From Chryseobacterium gleum (GTDB lineage: Bacteria; Bacteroidota; Bacteroidia; Flavobacteriales_D; Crocinitomicaceae), in the NCBI GenBank assembly GCA_945877045.1, contig CAMCQW010000075.1:1-8279 (forward strand): DNA of 8,279 bases, given 5' to 3'. The position numbers were made by a program, and so were the translations under genes. Positions 1 through 7,743 of the stretch are shown piece by piece (position 1 is the first letter of the stretch; the number at the start of each line of letters is the position of its first letter). The notes under the pieces were generated by a model. It saw nothing but the letters and a program-made list of their open reading frames with translations, did no database searches and was not told the origin of the DNA.

Positions 1-506
1 ACACGAGGATCAATAATTTCTCTGTGAATTTTTTCTGGGGTATGTTCAGCTACATGCTCAATATCCATTCCACCTTCCGTAGAATAAACAATGACATTTT
101 TGCTTATTTCCCTATCCAGTAAAACAGACATATAAAACTCTTCAATTTCAGCAACACCTGGATAATATACATCTTGTGCAATAAGCACTTTATTTACTTT
201 TTTTCCTTTACCGTTCGTTTGAGCCGTTGTCAAATGACCACCCAAAATCCCACGGACTTTTTCTTCCACTTGATCAATTCCTTTTGCTAAGGTTACGCCA
301 TGAGAACCCGTTTCTTCCACGGTCCCTTTTCCTCGTCCACCGGCATGGATTTGGGCTTTAATAACAAACCAGGTAGTACCTGTCAGTGCTGTTAACTCAT
401 TTGCTGCAGCAAGGGCGTCCTCGACTTTGTCAACAACAATTCCTTCTTGTACGGCAACACCGTAACTTTTTAGAATTGCTTTTCCTTGGTATTCGTGTAA
501 ATTCAT
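1..506 (-). CDS. sucC: Succinyl-CoA synthetase (ADP-forming) beta subunit, N-terminal part (cut by window edge)
   Basis: Beta subunit of the TCA-cycle enzyme that interconverts succinyl-CoA plus ADP/Pi with succinate, CoA and ATP in the cytoplasm, working with the alpha subunit SucD. I translated 168 residues from the ATG at 506-504; the open frame runs off the left edge, so about 220-230 residues of a family normally near 390-400 are missing. The start is clear: the protein opens with MNLHEYQGKAIL, the usual SucC N-terminus. The ATP-grasp nucleotide-binding motif HAGGRGKG lies at residues 54-61, the motif DVYYPG at 112-117, and YSTEGGMDIE at 141-150, matching the family in order. After the glycine-rich motif there is a short segment (TVEETGSHG) not found in E. 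coli SucC; I associate it with some Bacteroidota. It sits 57 bp after accC on the same strand and is probably cotranscribed; I saw no promoter in the gap. No frameshift is visible. sucD is not in the window. Confidence 0.96.
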   Translation of the reverse strand, partial: MNLHEYQGKAILKSYGVAVQEGIVVDKVEDALAAANELTALTGTTWFVIKAQIHAGGRGKGTVEETGSHGVTLAKGIDQVEEKVRGILGGHLTTAQTNGKGKKVNKVLIAQDVYYPGVAEIEEFYMSVLLDREISKNVIVYSTEGGMDIEHVAEHTPEKIHREIIDPR

Positions 507-563
507 GTGCGAAAAATTTGTCGTAAAAGTACCTTAAAATTCAATGTGAAATAAGAAAAATTT

Positions 564-2051
564 TCACGATTGCAACTTATTTTTCCAAGAACTAGTTATT
601 TCCTTTGAAGCAAATTCTTGTTCTTTAAAGTTCCGTATATCCTCCCATATTTTTTCAATGGCATTAGAAAGCGCCACTTTTTCTTCGACCATTGCTTGAT
701 TTATGATCGATGGATCTGAAAAATAGGTTTTTACAAAATTCGTATCGAAATCCCCAGAAATAAAAGCCGGATGTTTGAGTACAAACTTTCCAAAATCCAA
801 GGTGGTTTTCACGCCAGAAATTTGATAATCATCGATCGCTTCAATGCAACGAGCAATGGCATCTTTCCGTGTTTTGCCCCAAACCACTAATTTCGCAATC
901 ATTGGATCGTAATATATTGGAATTTCCATTCCTTCAACAAAGGCATCATCCACCCTTACACTCCGTCCTGTAGGAATACGGTATCTTTCTAAAGTGCCAA
1001 TATCTGGGGTAAAACCATTCAACGAATCTTCGGCATAAACACGCACTTCAATAGCGTGGCCAATGCATTCAATTTCATGCTGCTCTTTCGGTAATTTTTC
1101 GCCACGAGCCACTCTAATCTGCCATTCCACTAAATCCAAACCCGTAATTTCTTCCGTAACTGGATGTTCCACTTGCAAACGCGTATTCATTTCTAAAAAA
1201 TAGAAATTAAGCTTTGCATCCAATAAAAACTCCACCGTTCCGGCTCCTTCATAATTACACGCTTTACAAACAGCCACAGCTGCTTCCCCCATTTCCTTGC
1301 GAAGTGCTTCCGTGAGGATAACACTGGGTGCTTCCTCAACCACTTTTTGGTGACGTCTTTGAATAGAACACTCTCTTTCAAATAAATAAACCGCATTCCC
1401 AAACTGATCTGCAAAAACTTGAATTTCAATATGGCGAGGCTTATCGACAAACTTTTCAATAAAAACAGTATCATCCCCAAAAGATGACCTTGCCTCACTT
1501 TGCGCTAATTTCATTTGGCTTTCGAATTCAGCCGTATTTTCAACCAAGCGCATCCCTTTTCCTCCTCCACCAGCTGAGGCTTTAATTAAAATGGGGAACC
1601 CAATTTGCTCCGCAATCTTTTTTGCTGCTTCGATATCAGAAATAGCTTCATCAACACCAGGTACGAGTGGAACATTATATGACTTAACCGCTTGTTTAGC
1701 CTTTAATTTATCCCCCATCATCTCCATTGATTCAGGAGAAGGTCCGATTAATTTAATTCCTGCATTTTTTACTTTCCTAGCGAAAGAAGCATTTTCAGAT
1801 AAAAAACCATAACCAGGATGAATACCATCCACCCCCAATTCCTTGCAATAAGTAAGAATAACATCTTGCTGTAAATAGCTTTCCGCGGAAGGACTTTTAC
1901 CCACATATACAGCTTCATCCGCTTCCAAAACATGTGGGGAATTTTTATCTGCATCACTGTAAATTGCAACGCTACTAATATTCATTTTTCGTAAGGTGCG
2001 AATTACCCTTCTGGCAATTTCTCCCCTGTTTGCTACGAGTACTTTCTTCAT
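564..2051 (-). CDS. accC: Biotin carboxylase subunit of an acyl-CoA (acetyl-/propionyl-CoA) carboxylase
   Basis: ATP-dependent carboxylation of biotin on a carrier protein, the first half-reaction of acetyl- or propionyl-CoA carboxylase, in the cytoplasm. From the ATG at 2051 it has 495 residues: N-terminal domain with KVLVANRGEIA (3-13) and HPGYGFLSEN (78-87), ATP-grasp domain with K157 and loop SAGGGGKGMR (159-168), H207, K236, E274, the catalytic EMNTRLQVEHPVTE (287-300; E287, N289, R291), and R337 in the C-terminal domain. All expected active-site residues are present. It is about 45 residues longer than E. coli AccC (449), with a charged tail from about residue 450 that has no biotinyl-lysine motif, so it must use a separate carrier protein. 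The VYAED and IYYDPMIAKL segments look more like propionyl-/methylcrotonyl-CoA carboxylase alpha subunits than like E. coli AccC, so the acyl-CoA substrate is open. In-frame ATGs also occur at 2060, 2087 and 2093; 2051 fits family N-termini best. It follows tamB with one intervening base, suggesting translational coupling. Confidence 0.95.
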   Translation of the reverse strand: MKKVLVANRGEIARRVIRTLRKMNISSVAIYSDADKNSPHVLEADEAVYVGKSPSAESYLQQDVILTYCKELGVDGIHPGYGFLSENASFARKVKNAGIKLIGPSPESMEMMGDKLKAKQAVKSYNVPLVPGVDEAISDIEAAKKIAEQIGFPILIKASAGGGGKGMRLVENTAEFESQMKLAQSEARSSFGDDTVFIEKFVDKPRHIEIQVFADQFGNAVYLFERECSIQRRHQKVVEEAPSVILTEALRKEMGEAAVAVCKACNYEGAGTVEFLLDAKLNFYFLEMNTRLQVEHPVTEEITGLDLVEWQIRVARGEKLPKEQHEIECIGHAIEVRVYAEDSLNGFTPDIGTLERYRIPTGRSVRVDDAFVEGMEIPIYYDPMIAKLVVWGKTRKDAIARCIEAIDDYQISGVKTTLDFGKFVLKHPAFISGDFDTNFVKTYFSDPSIINQAMVEEKVALSNAIEKIWEDIRNFKEQEFASKEITSSWKNKLQS

Positions 2052-2052
2052 G

Positions 2053-5000
2053 TTATTCATCTTTTTTAATGACGGGGCTATTTCCATTATCAATTACCAG
2101 CGGTGGTAATCTCGTTTGTTTTTTCTTACGTCTATTTTTAAAATACTTTTTATCTTTTGGTCGGAAGACATCCATAAAAGATTGATACAATTCAAAATCT
2201 TCCATATTATTAAACTCCTCATGATACGAGAGACCAGCACCTTGTGTAAAAGGGCCAGAACTTTCATCAACCGTATTCGAATTTGATTTATTAAAAGCAT
2301 TCACACGCAACGTTCCTTTTTTATTCACTAAATAATCGATACTTACATCCCCAACAAAACCACTGGTTACTTGACCTGAAGCTGTATTATTTTCAACACC
2401 AAAACTTCCAGTTATTAGTAGTCGATCATTTAAAAAGTTCTTTTGAACAGAAGCCATGGCGTTCGATTCTCCAATATCGACATTTACCTTATATTCCTTA
2501 GATAGTTGTCCCAACAAGCCATTTATTTGTGATTCAACCAAATCTAATGCAGCAGAGCTACTTGCTGTAACAGCGCCCTTAATTGGCTGGAATTTTTTCA
2601 CTAAAAGCAGCGAGAAGAACTGTCGATTTAGCTCATCATTTTCAGCATTTACCCTAGAGATCAAGGACTTGCCCGTCTCTGAAGCATTAGGTGCCTGAAT
2701 TTCAAATTTAATTTTCGGTGTTGCCAAATTCTCGCTTAATTTTAAAAGGCAATTGACATCTTGATTTGCCAAGGATTTATCCACTAATTCTGGACTCAAA
2801 TCGAGGATATTCACCTTCTTAATTGTAAAAGCAGTTATTAAATCTATATTGGCATTTTCAATATCACCCGTCCAAGTTATTTTGGAACCTTGTTGGATAT
2901 CAAAAGTTTGTTTTAAAGGCCCCATTGCAAAATTATACTTACTTCCTTTTTGAATGGTATAGGTACCCTCCATGTTAATATTATTAAAAGCATCAAGCTT
3001 TAATATTATATCACCGTTACCAAAAGCACTAATTTCGTCGCCTAATTGTTCATTAAAAATGATTTTCAGTTTTGTATCTGGAGATAATTTGAATTTCATG
3101 TTCAAATTCACGCCAGTAAAATCTATTTTATCTTTAATCAATTCTGCCAATGGATCGTTTTTAGAAACAAAATGAACCAATTGATCTTCCTCATCAATAT
3201 CGGAAACACCATACATTGGGAAATTTATTTGAGAGCCAGCTGTTGTTTCAACTAAAACATCAACATCCATTTTATTACCATATCCAGCGATGTCAGCGGA
3301 TCCTTTTCCATACGCCTTACCATAATAATAATCTCCTTCCTTATACTTTGTGTTCAAAAGTAAAAATCGATTTGACTTAGCATTATCGGTATTAAATTTA
3401 TTGTTCTTAGCTTGGGCGTCGCCTTCGAAATCAAAATTTAGGTCATAATTCCATTTGTCAAAATTTGTATGATAAATTTGACCCACTAAGGAAGCAACAT
3501 TCCCTTCTTCGTCTTTTACAGGAATATTATCCAGGTGAATTTCATCTTTAAGAATAATTACTTTACCATTTAAGGTATAGCGAACGCCTAACAATTCAAC
3601 TTTGGCAGTAGTATTAAGCAAGTTCAGTTCTCCAGACAATTCAGGGGCACTCACACTTCCTCTGACGGCGAGATTCCCTGATAATTTACCCGCAATTCCT
3701 TTTATTACAGCTGGATCCATAAAGCCATTTACAAAACTCAAATCAGTATTATTAAATTTAAGAGACATTTCCAAATTATCTCTTTCTCGCTTCATAAAAT
3801 ACGCCCCTACAAATTCTAAGGTAGGAAGACTCCGATAATTTAAATTGCCTTTCAATTCTAAACTTTCACTTTTCGAATCGAAATTGGTATTAAAATTTAT
3901 ATCACCCACCAACTCATTATTAATTTCCAATTGCGTAAGCCCCGCAATTGCTGAATATTGATAGCCATTATCTGAGTTGGCAATGGTCCCCGTCCCGTTG
4001 AACAAGCCGGCTAATTGGATGTCAAGATTCAATAATTGACTAATCTCCGCTAAGTCAATTTCTTTGAAATCAATAAGTAATTTTTCACTATTCCTGTCCG
4101 AAAACACGCCATCAATAGTAATAGTTTGATTTATTCTTTGAATTTGTAAATTCTCAAAATCCAAATCCGACTTTGACAATTTTATAGTTGATTTATTTAG
4201 AATTTCCCATTGTACATCATTAATGGAGAAGAAAGAAGGTGTTAAGTTAAACGTTAAATCATTAGAAGCGTCAACCTTTGTCTGCCATGAGATATTCGAA
4301 TAATTATTAGAATTAGGATCCCAAATTAAACTTGAATTCAAAATCCCCTTATTTCCTTCGCTTGTAAAATTGACCTGATTGATTTTAATTGAGTCATCAA
4401 AAATAAATTTAGCGACTTTATAATTTGCTAGAAGACCATTTGTTGAAAGCATTTGAGTGATCTTTATTCCATCAAACAACAAATTATCATAGGTAACATT
4501 AGCCGAAGACACATTTAAATTCAAACTTTCTTTATCAGAATTAAAATCTCCCATTATGGTAGTTCCTTCAGCGATTGCCAATCCAGGGACAAAAATGGAT
4601 AACAAGCCGTCGAGTTTTTTTGTGGTAATGGAATAAGAGAAGATATTAGCCATTCCAAGGTGTTTATTTTGTAAATTAAGGCCTAAGGACGGAACGGCTT
4701 TTGCTAAATTAAAGACAAAATCATCGGCTACCGTCTCCGGATTAATTTTTCCAATAATTTCCACATTGGCTAATGAACTTGTAAGTTTTAATATATCAGT
4801 ATTTACAGAACGCTCGATAGACAGTTTACAAGTAGGAATAGTTAGCTGTTGCGCTTTCTCTTCATAAAAAAGATCATTACAAGAAATTTCACCGCTCAAA
4901 TTACTCAGCTTGTCACCTGAAATATTAATAGTAAAATCCCCCATTATTTCAGATTGAGAAACCGTTGAGAAACCTAATAAATCGAGATTCGCTTTGTTAA

Positions 5001-6603
5001 CTTTTAGTGATAGATCATAAAATGCCTTCTTTCCAAATCCAATTTTCCCTGAGTAATCAACTCCTAAATTTTTATCGTCAATCTTGATTTTTCCTTCGAA
5101 TATATCTTCTGAAACCTTTGCAGCAGAAACATCGACATTCATGTATGAATAATCCAAGACATCCAATTGATTAAAAGCGGCCGCTATTCCAAGAACCTCC
5201 ACCCCTTTTTCTTTAAGAGAAAAATTAGAAAACCCCACATCACCGTCAACAATGCCTATTTCTTCCAACAACAACATTTCACCGAGGTCGAATTTCCGTA
5301 ATGATATGGATGGTTTATCTTTATCTAGAGGTATAATTTCCAAATTGTTTCCATTCACTAATCGTATTGCTTGTAGAATGGCGGCATCACCAATAGTTGT
5401 TTTAATCGTTGTGCTTTCAATAGTAAAATCACCGTGATTAGCAGCCATTTTCACATTTGCCAAACGAACAATACCTAATTGGGTCAGTTCTGTTCCCAAG
5501 TTAAGATTCCCCATTGGATCAGGCAGAATGAATTTATTAATTTCATTCATATCAAGCGTAGCAGTAATTATTTTTTCGTGAAAATCATAGTCCGATAAAT
5601 CATTGAAATTGGGTAATTCAAGATCGGCATAAATCCGGGTATTTTTAGCATAATTTAATTTGATTCCTTTCAAAAATAAATGCGATAAGGTATTGGAAGC
5701 ATCACCTTGTATACCAATGCGATTTTTCATTCCAATCATTTCAGGGACAAAATAAGCGATGTCACTTAGCAATATACTACTTGGATCGAGTTTTATTTTC
5801 CACAAAACCTTATCAGTAAAATCATCTAAATCGGCATCATTCTTCCAATCTATTCCAATAATGGAAGCGGCCAACTTAGAGTCATTTAAGGCAATATAGA
5901 CCTTAGACAAGGCAATTGAATTTGCTTTAACCTCTAATTTTCCAGCTAACTTTTTTAGATGGAGACCACAAGATTCTTTACAACTTAAATTATTAATGGA
6001 CAGAAATAAGCCTTCTTTATTATTCTTTATATCCTGAAGAACAAAATTCAAACTCGTCAAATCTAAGTGGTTTTCATTGAAGAATTTTGGTGTACGCTTT
6101 TTGTTTAAATCATGGTAATGAATGGCTAAATTCTTAACACTAACCTTTTGTATGGCTAGTTCAAATGGATCTGAAGGGCTAGAAGGTTTGTCGCTTTTGA
6201 AATAATCGACAAGGAATTGAAAATTAAAAATCTTAGTTTTAGCTGATTTTGAAACCTTCATGGTTCCATCAACTAATTCTACATCCTTAATCTTAATTTT
6301 ATTACTGAAAATTGTGAGATTATTAAATTTAACACCAATTGTATTGAGCGATAAAAGCGTGTCCTTCTGTAGATCTAAAATTAAAATCTTATCTAAATAA
6401 AGCTGATCAAAGAAAACAATATCCACTTTCTCTAGACTTACCTTTGTATGTAATTCCGCTGAGAAATAAGCCGCCACCTTGTGCGCAAGATACGTTTGAA
6501 AGCTAGATGTACGAATTGCAAATAGAAAAATAATAAGAACTATCAATAGCCATTCTAGCGGAATACCAAACAATCGCCCTATTATTTTAAGTATTTTTAC
6601 CAT
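2053..6603 (-). CDS. tamB: TamB/AsmA-like translocation and assembly module protein (DUF490 family)
   Basis: Very large envelope protein of 1516 residues. A short basic N-terminus and one hydrophobic segment (about residues 11-30) anchor it in the inner membrane; the rest should span the periplasm as a long beta-rich groove. Early residues resemble AsmA-type N-termini (conserved stretch KDTLLSLNTIGVKF just past residue 80). The body is a long succession of short amphipathic beta strands with few cysteines. The TamB C-terminal domain occupies roughly the last 450 residues and ends with the signature GDVSIDYLVNKKGTLRVNAF (1418-1437) and GAGLSYHEEF (1455-1464), followed by a basic tail (RRKKK) with no predicted domain. 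Known relatives act in outer-membrane protein assembly with TamA or in phospholipid transport between the membranes; no TamA/TamL gene is in the window, so which role applies is unknown. The start ATG at 6603 places the membrane anchor correctly. It diverges from tsaD across 20 bp and its TAA stop is one base from accC. Confidence 0.93.
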   Translation of the reverse strand: MVKILKIIGRLFGIPLEWLLIVLIIFLFAIRTSSFQTYLAHKVAAYFSAELHTKVSLEKVDIVFFDQLYLDKILILDLQKDTLLSLNTIGVKFNNLTIFSNKIKIKDVELVDGTMKVSKSAKTKIFNFQFLVDYFKSDKPSSPSDPFELAIQKVSVKNLAIHYHDLNKKRTPKFFNENHLDLTSLNFVLQDIKNNKEGLFLSINNLSCKESCGLHLKKLAGKLEVKANSIALSKVYIALNDSKLAASIIGIDWKNDADLDDFTDKVLWKIKLDPSSILLSDIAYFVPEMIGMKNRIGIQGDASNTLSHLFLKGIKLNYAKNTRIYADLELPNFNDLSDYDFHEKIITATLDMNEINKFILPDPMGNLNLGTELTQLGIVRLANVKMAANHGDFTIESTTIKTTIGDAAILQAIRLVNGNNLEIIPLDKDKPSISLRKFDLGEMLLLEEIGIVDGDVGFSNFSLKEKGVEVLGIAAAFNQLDVLDYSYMNVDVSAAKVSEDIFEGKIKIDDKNLGVDYSGKIGFGKKAFYDLSLKVNKANLDLLGFSTVSQSEIMGDFTINISGDKLSNLSGEISCNDLFYEEKAQQLTIPTCKLSIERSVNTDILKLTSSLANVEIIGKINPETVADDFVFNLAKAVPSLGLNLQNKHLGMANIFSYSITTKKLDGLLSIFVPGLAIAEGTTIMGDFNSDKESLNLNVSSANVTYDNLLFDGIKITQMLSTNGLLANYKVAKFIFDDSIKINQVNFTSEGNKGILNSSLIWDPNSNNYSNISWQTKVDASNDLTFNLTPSFFSINDVQWEILNKSTIKLSKSDLDFENLQIQRINQTITIDGVFSDRNSEKLLIDFKEIDLAEISQLLNLDIQLAGLFNGTGTIANSDNGYQYSAIAGLTQLEINNELVGDINFNTNFDSKSESLELKGNLNYRSLPTLEFVGAYFMKRERDNLEMSLKFNNTDLSFVNGFMDPAVIKGIAGKLSGNLAVRGSVSAPELSGELNLLNTTAKVELLGVRYTLNGKVIILKDEIHLDNIPVKDEEGNVASLVGQIYHTNFDKWNYDLNFDFEGDAQAKNNKFNTDNAKSNRFLLLNTKYKEGDYYYGKAYGKGSADIAGYGNKMDVDVLVETTAGSQINFPMYGVSDIDEEDQLVHFVSKNDPLAELIKDKIDFTGVNLNMKFKLSPDTKLKIIFNEQLGDEISAFGNGDIILKLDAFNNINMEGTYTIQKGSKYNFAMGPLKQTFDIQQGSKITWTGDIENANIDLITAFTIKKVNILDLSPELVDKSLANQDVNCLLKLSENLATPKIKFEIQAPNASETGKSLISRVNAENDELNRQFFSLLLVKKFQPIKGAVTASSSAALDLVESQINGLLGQLSKEYKVNVDIGESNAMASVQKNFLNDRLLITGSFGVENNTASGQVTSGFVGDVSIDYLVNKKGTLRVNAFNKSNSNTVDESSGPFTQGAGLSYHEEFNNMEDFELYQSFMDVFRPKDKKYFKNRRKKKQTRLPPLVIDNGNSPVIKKDE
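6491..6498 (+). promoter_or_regulatory. Candidate Bacteroidota -7 element for tsaD inside tamB
   Basis: TACGTTTG on the plus strand matches the consensus TAnnTTTG exactly and lies within the 5' coding part of tamB, about 125 bp upstream of the tsaD start. Because the tamB-tsaD gap is only 20 bp, a tsaD promoter must lie in this area. No -33 TTG at the proper spacing was seen, so chance occurrence is quite possible. Confidence 0.2.
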
Positions 6604-6610
6604 TCAACTA

Positions 6611-6618
6611 CAAATTTA
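6611..6618 (-). promoter_or_regulatory. Candidate Bacteroidota -7 element for tamB
   Basis: Read on the minus strand the octamer is TAAATTTG, an exact match to the Bacteroidota -7 consensus TAnnTTTG. It ends only 7 bases before the tamB ATG, so a transcript starting at the usual distance would be nearly leaderless. I could not find a matching TTG/TTTG -33 element 17-23 bp upstream, so this is a weak call based on one half of the promoter. Confidence 0.25.
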
Positions 6619-6623
6619 AGCAA

Positions 6624-7646
6624 TTGAAAGCGAAAGACACTATAGTTTTGGGTATAGAATCTTCATGTGATGATACTTCAGCAGCTATATTAAAAGGGAA
6701 TCGTATTTTATCAAATGTCATTGCAGGTCAAAGTATTCATGAGAAATACGGTGGCGTTGTTCCTGAACTTGCCAGTCGTTGCCACCAAGAAAGTATAATT
6801 CCTGTTGTGCAACAAGCCATTGAGCAAGCTGGAATAACAATAGCAGACATCGATGCAATAGCGTTTACGCAAGGACCTGGCTTGATGGGATCCTTGGTGG
6901 TTGGAACATCATTTGCAAAAGCATTGGCCTTATCACTCAACAAGCCATTGATTCCAGTCCATCACATGAAAGCCCACATTATGGCGCATTTTATTGAAGA
7001 CGACCTTATCGATATTCCAACATTTCCATTTCTTTGCTTAACCGTTTCAGGTGGGCACACACAACTTGTCAATGTTGAATCACCCATTCAAATGAACGTC
7101 ATTGGCCTAACAATCGATGACGCTGTAGGGGAAGCATTTGACAAAGCAGCGAAGATGTTAGGTTTGCCTTATCCTGGCGGACCCTTAATTGACCAGTATG
7201 CCAAAAAGGGAGATCCCTTAAAATTCAAATTCGCTAAACCACAAATTGCCGAATTAAATTTTAGTTTTAGCGGCGTAAAGACATCCATCCTTTATTTTTT
7301 AAGAGATCAAAAAGTGATCAATCCCAACTTTATTGAAGATAATTTAGCTGATTTGTGCGCATCCATCCAACATTCCTTAGTGGAAATATTATTACACAAA
7401 ATAAAAAAGGCCTGTTCAACATACGCATTTACCCAAGTTGCCATAGCAGGAGGCGTGTCGGCAAATTCATACCTGCGACATCGATTACAAGAATGGGGAA
7501 GACAATCAGCCACTGGGATTTTTGTTCCAAAATTTGAATATTGCACAGACAATGCCGCGATGATAGCGATTACAGGTAAATTTTTATTTGAAAGTAATCA
7601 ATTTGGTAATCAGAGCAGTACAGCAGATCCAAGATTAAAATGGTAG
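6624..7646 (+). CDS. tsaD: tRNA N6-adenosine threonylcarbamoyltransferase TsaD
   Basis: Transfers the threonylcarbamoyl group from threonylcarbamoyl-AMP to A37 of ANN-decoding tRNAs (t6A), acting in the cytoplasm with TsaB and TsaE; the TsaC/YrdC enzyme makes the donor. The 340-residue protein is full length (E. coli TsaD is 337). Seen motifs of the Kae1/TsaD ASKHA fold: VLGIESSCDDT (8-18), YGGVVPELASR (42-52), QGPGLMGSL (83-91), the metal-binding HHMKAH with H114 and H118, the phosphate loop VSGGHTQL (141-148), DDAVGEAFDK (165-174), FSFSGVKT (213-220), AGGVSAN (275-281), and TDNAAM with D309 as third metal ligand. The start is a TTG at 6624: the frame has a stop at 6588-6590 and no ATG or GTG between that stop and the conserved N-terminal strand, so a rare start codon is needed. 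No SD sequence stands out. It diverges from tamB, a neighbourhood I recall as common in Bacteroidota. A 97-bp gap separates it from the next gene. Confidence 0.97.
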   Translation: MKAKDTIVLGIESSCDDTSAAILKGNRILSNVIAGQSIHEKYGGVVPELASRCHQESIIPVVQQAIEQAGITIADIDAIAFTQGPGLMGSLVVGTSFAKALALSLNKPLIPVHHMKAHIMAHFIEDDLIDIPTFPFLCLTVSGGHTQLVNVESPIQMNVIGLTIDDAVGEAFDKAAKMLGLPYPGGPLIDQYAKKGDPLKFKFAKPQIAELNFSFSGVKTSILYFLRDQKVINPNFIEDNLADLCASIQHSLVEILLHKIKKACSTYAFTQVAIAGGVSANSYLRHRLQEWGRQSATGIFVPKFEYCTDNAAMIAITGKFLFESNQFGNQSSTADPRLKW

Positions 7647-7658
7647 AATAAGAAACCT

Positions 7659-7682
7659 ACTAAATGAACAATAAAATTTAGT
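7659..7682. repeat. 7-bp inverted repeat after tsaD
   Basis: ACTAAAT at 7659-7665 pairs perfectly with ATTTAGT at 7676-7682 around a 10-base loop, beginning 12 bases after the tsaD stop. The stem is AT-rich and is not followed by a T-run, so it does not look like a standard intrinsic terminator. It may be a weak 3' hairpin on the tsaD mRNA or chance in AT-rich sequence. Confidence 0.35.
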
Positions 7683-7692
7683 TATGAACATT

Positions 7693-7733
7693 ATTTTGAT
7701 GTTTAGAAATTAAACAATAATTTTCATCAAAAT
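7693..7733. repeat. 9-bp inverted repeat with nested hairpin upstream of the small gene
   Basis: ATTTTGATG at 7693-7701 is an exact inverted copy of CATCAAAAT at 7725-7733. Between them a second short inverted repeat, GTTTA (7701-7705) and TAAAC (7711-7715), surrounds a 5-base loop. The right arm ends 10 bases before the start codon at 7744, so as RNA it would lie over the ribosome-binding region, and as DNA it could be a dyad operator. There is no GC-rich stem plus T-run, so I do not call it a terminator. Confidence 0.45.
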
Positions 7734-7743
7734 CTATGAATTT

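Noticed and set aside
546..567. Inverted repeat GTGAAA/TTTCAC spanning the accC stop codon
   Set aside because: Arms are only 6 bp, AT-rich, with a 10-base loop and no clear T-run after the hairpin in the minus-strand direction; not enough for a terminator or operator call.
1193..1969. Open frames on both strands inside accC (1193-1498, 1591-1812, 1769-1969)
   Set aside because: They overlap a strongly conserved gene in other frames and their translations are low-complexity shadows with no recognisable domain.
2094..5437. Several 60-80 codon open frames inside tamB on both strands
   Set aside because: All are fully contained in the TamB coding region, have no plausible start context and no domain-like composition.
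6643..6650. TAGTTTTG, an exact TAnnTTTG promoter -7 match on the plus strand
   Set aside because: It lies downstream of the tsaD start; a transcript from it would lack the conserved N-terminal strand, so it is most likely chance within coding sequence.
6737..7552. Open frames inside tsaD on both strands (6737-6943, 7307-7552, 7355-7537)
   Set aside because: Shadows of tsaD, whose own frame carries every family motif.
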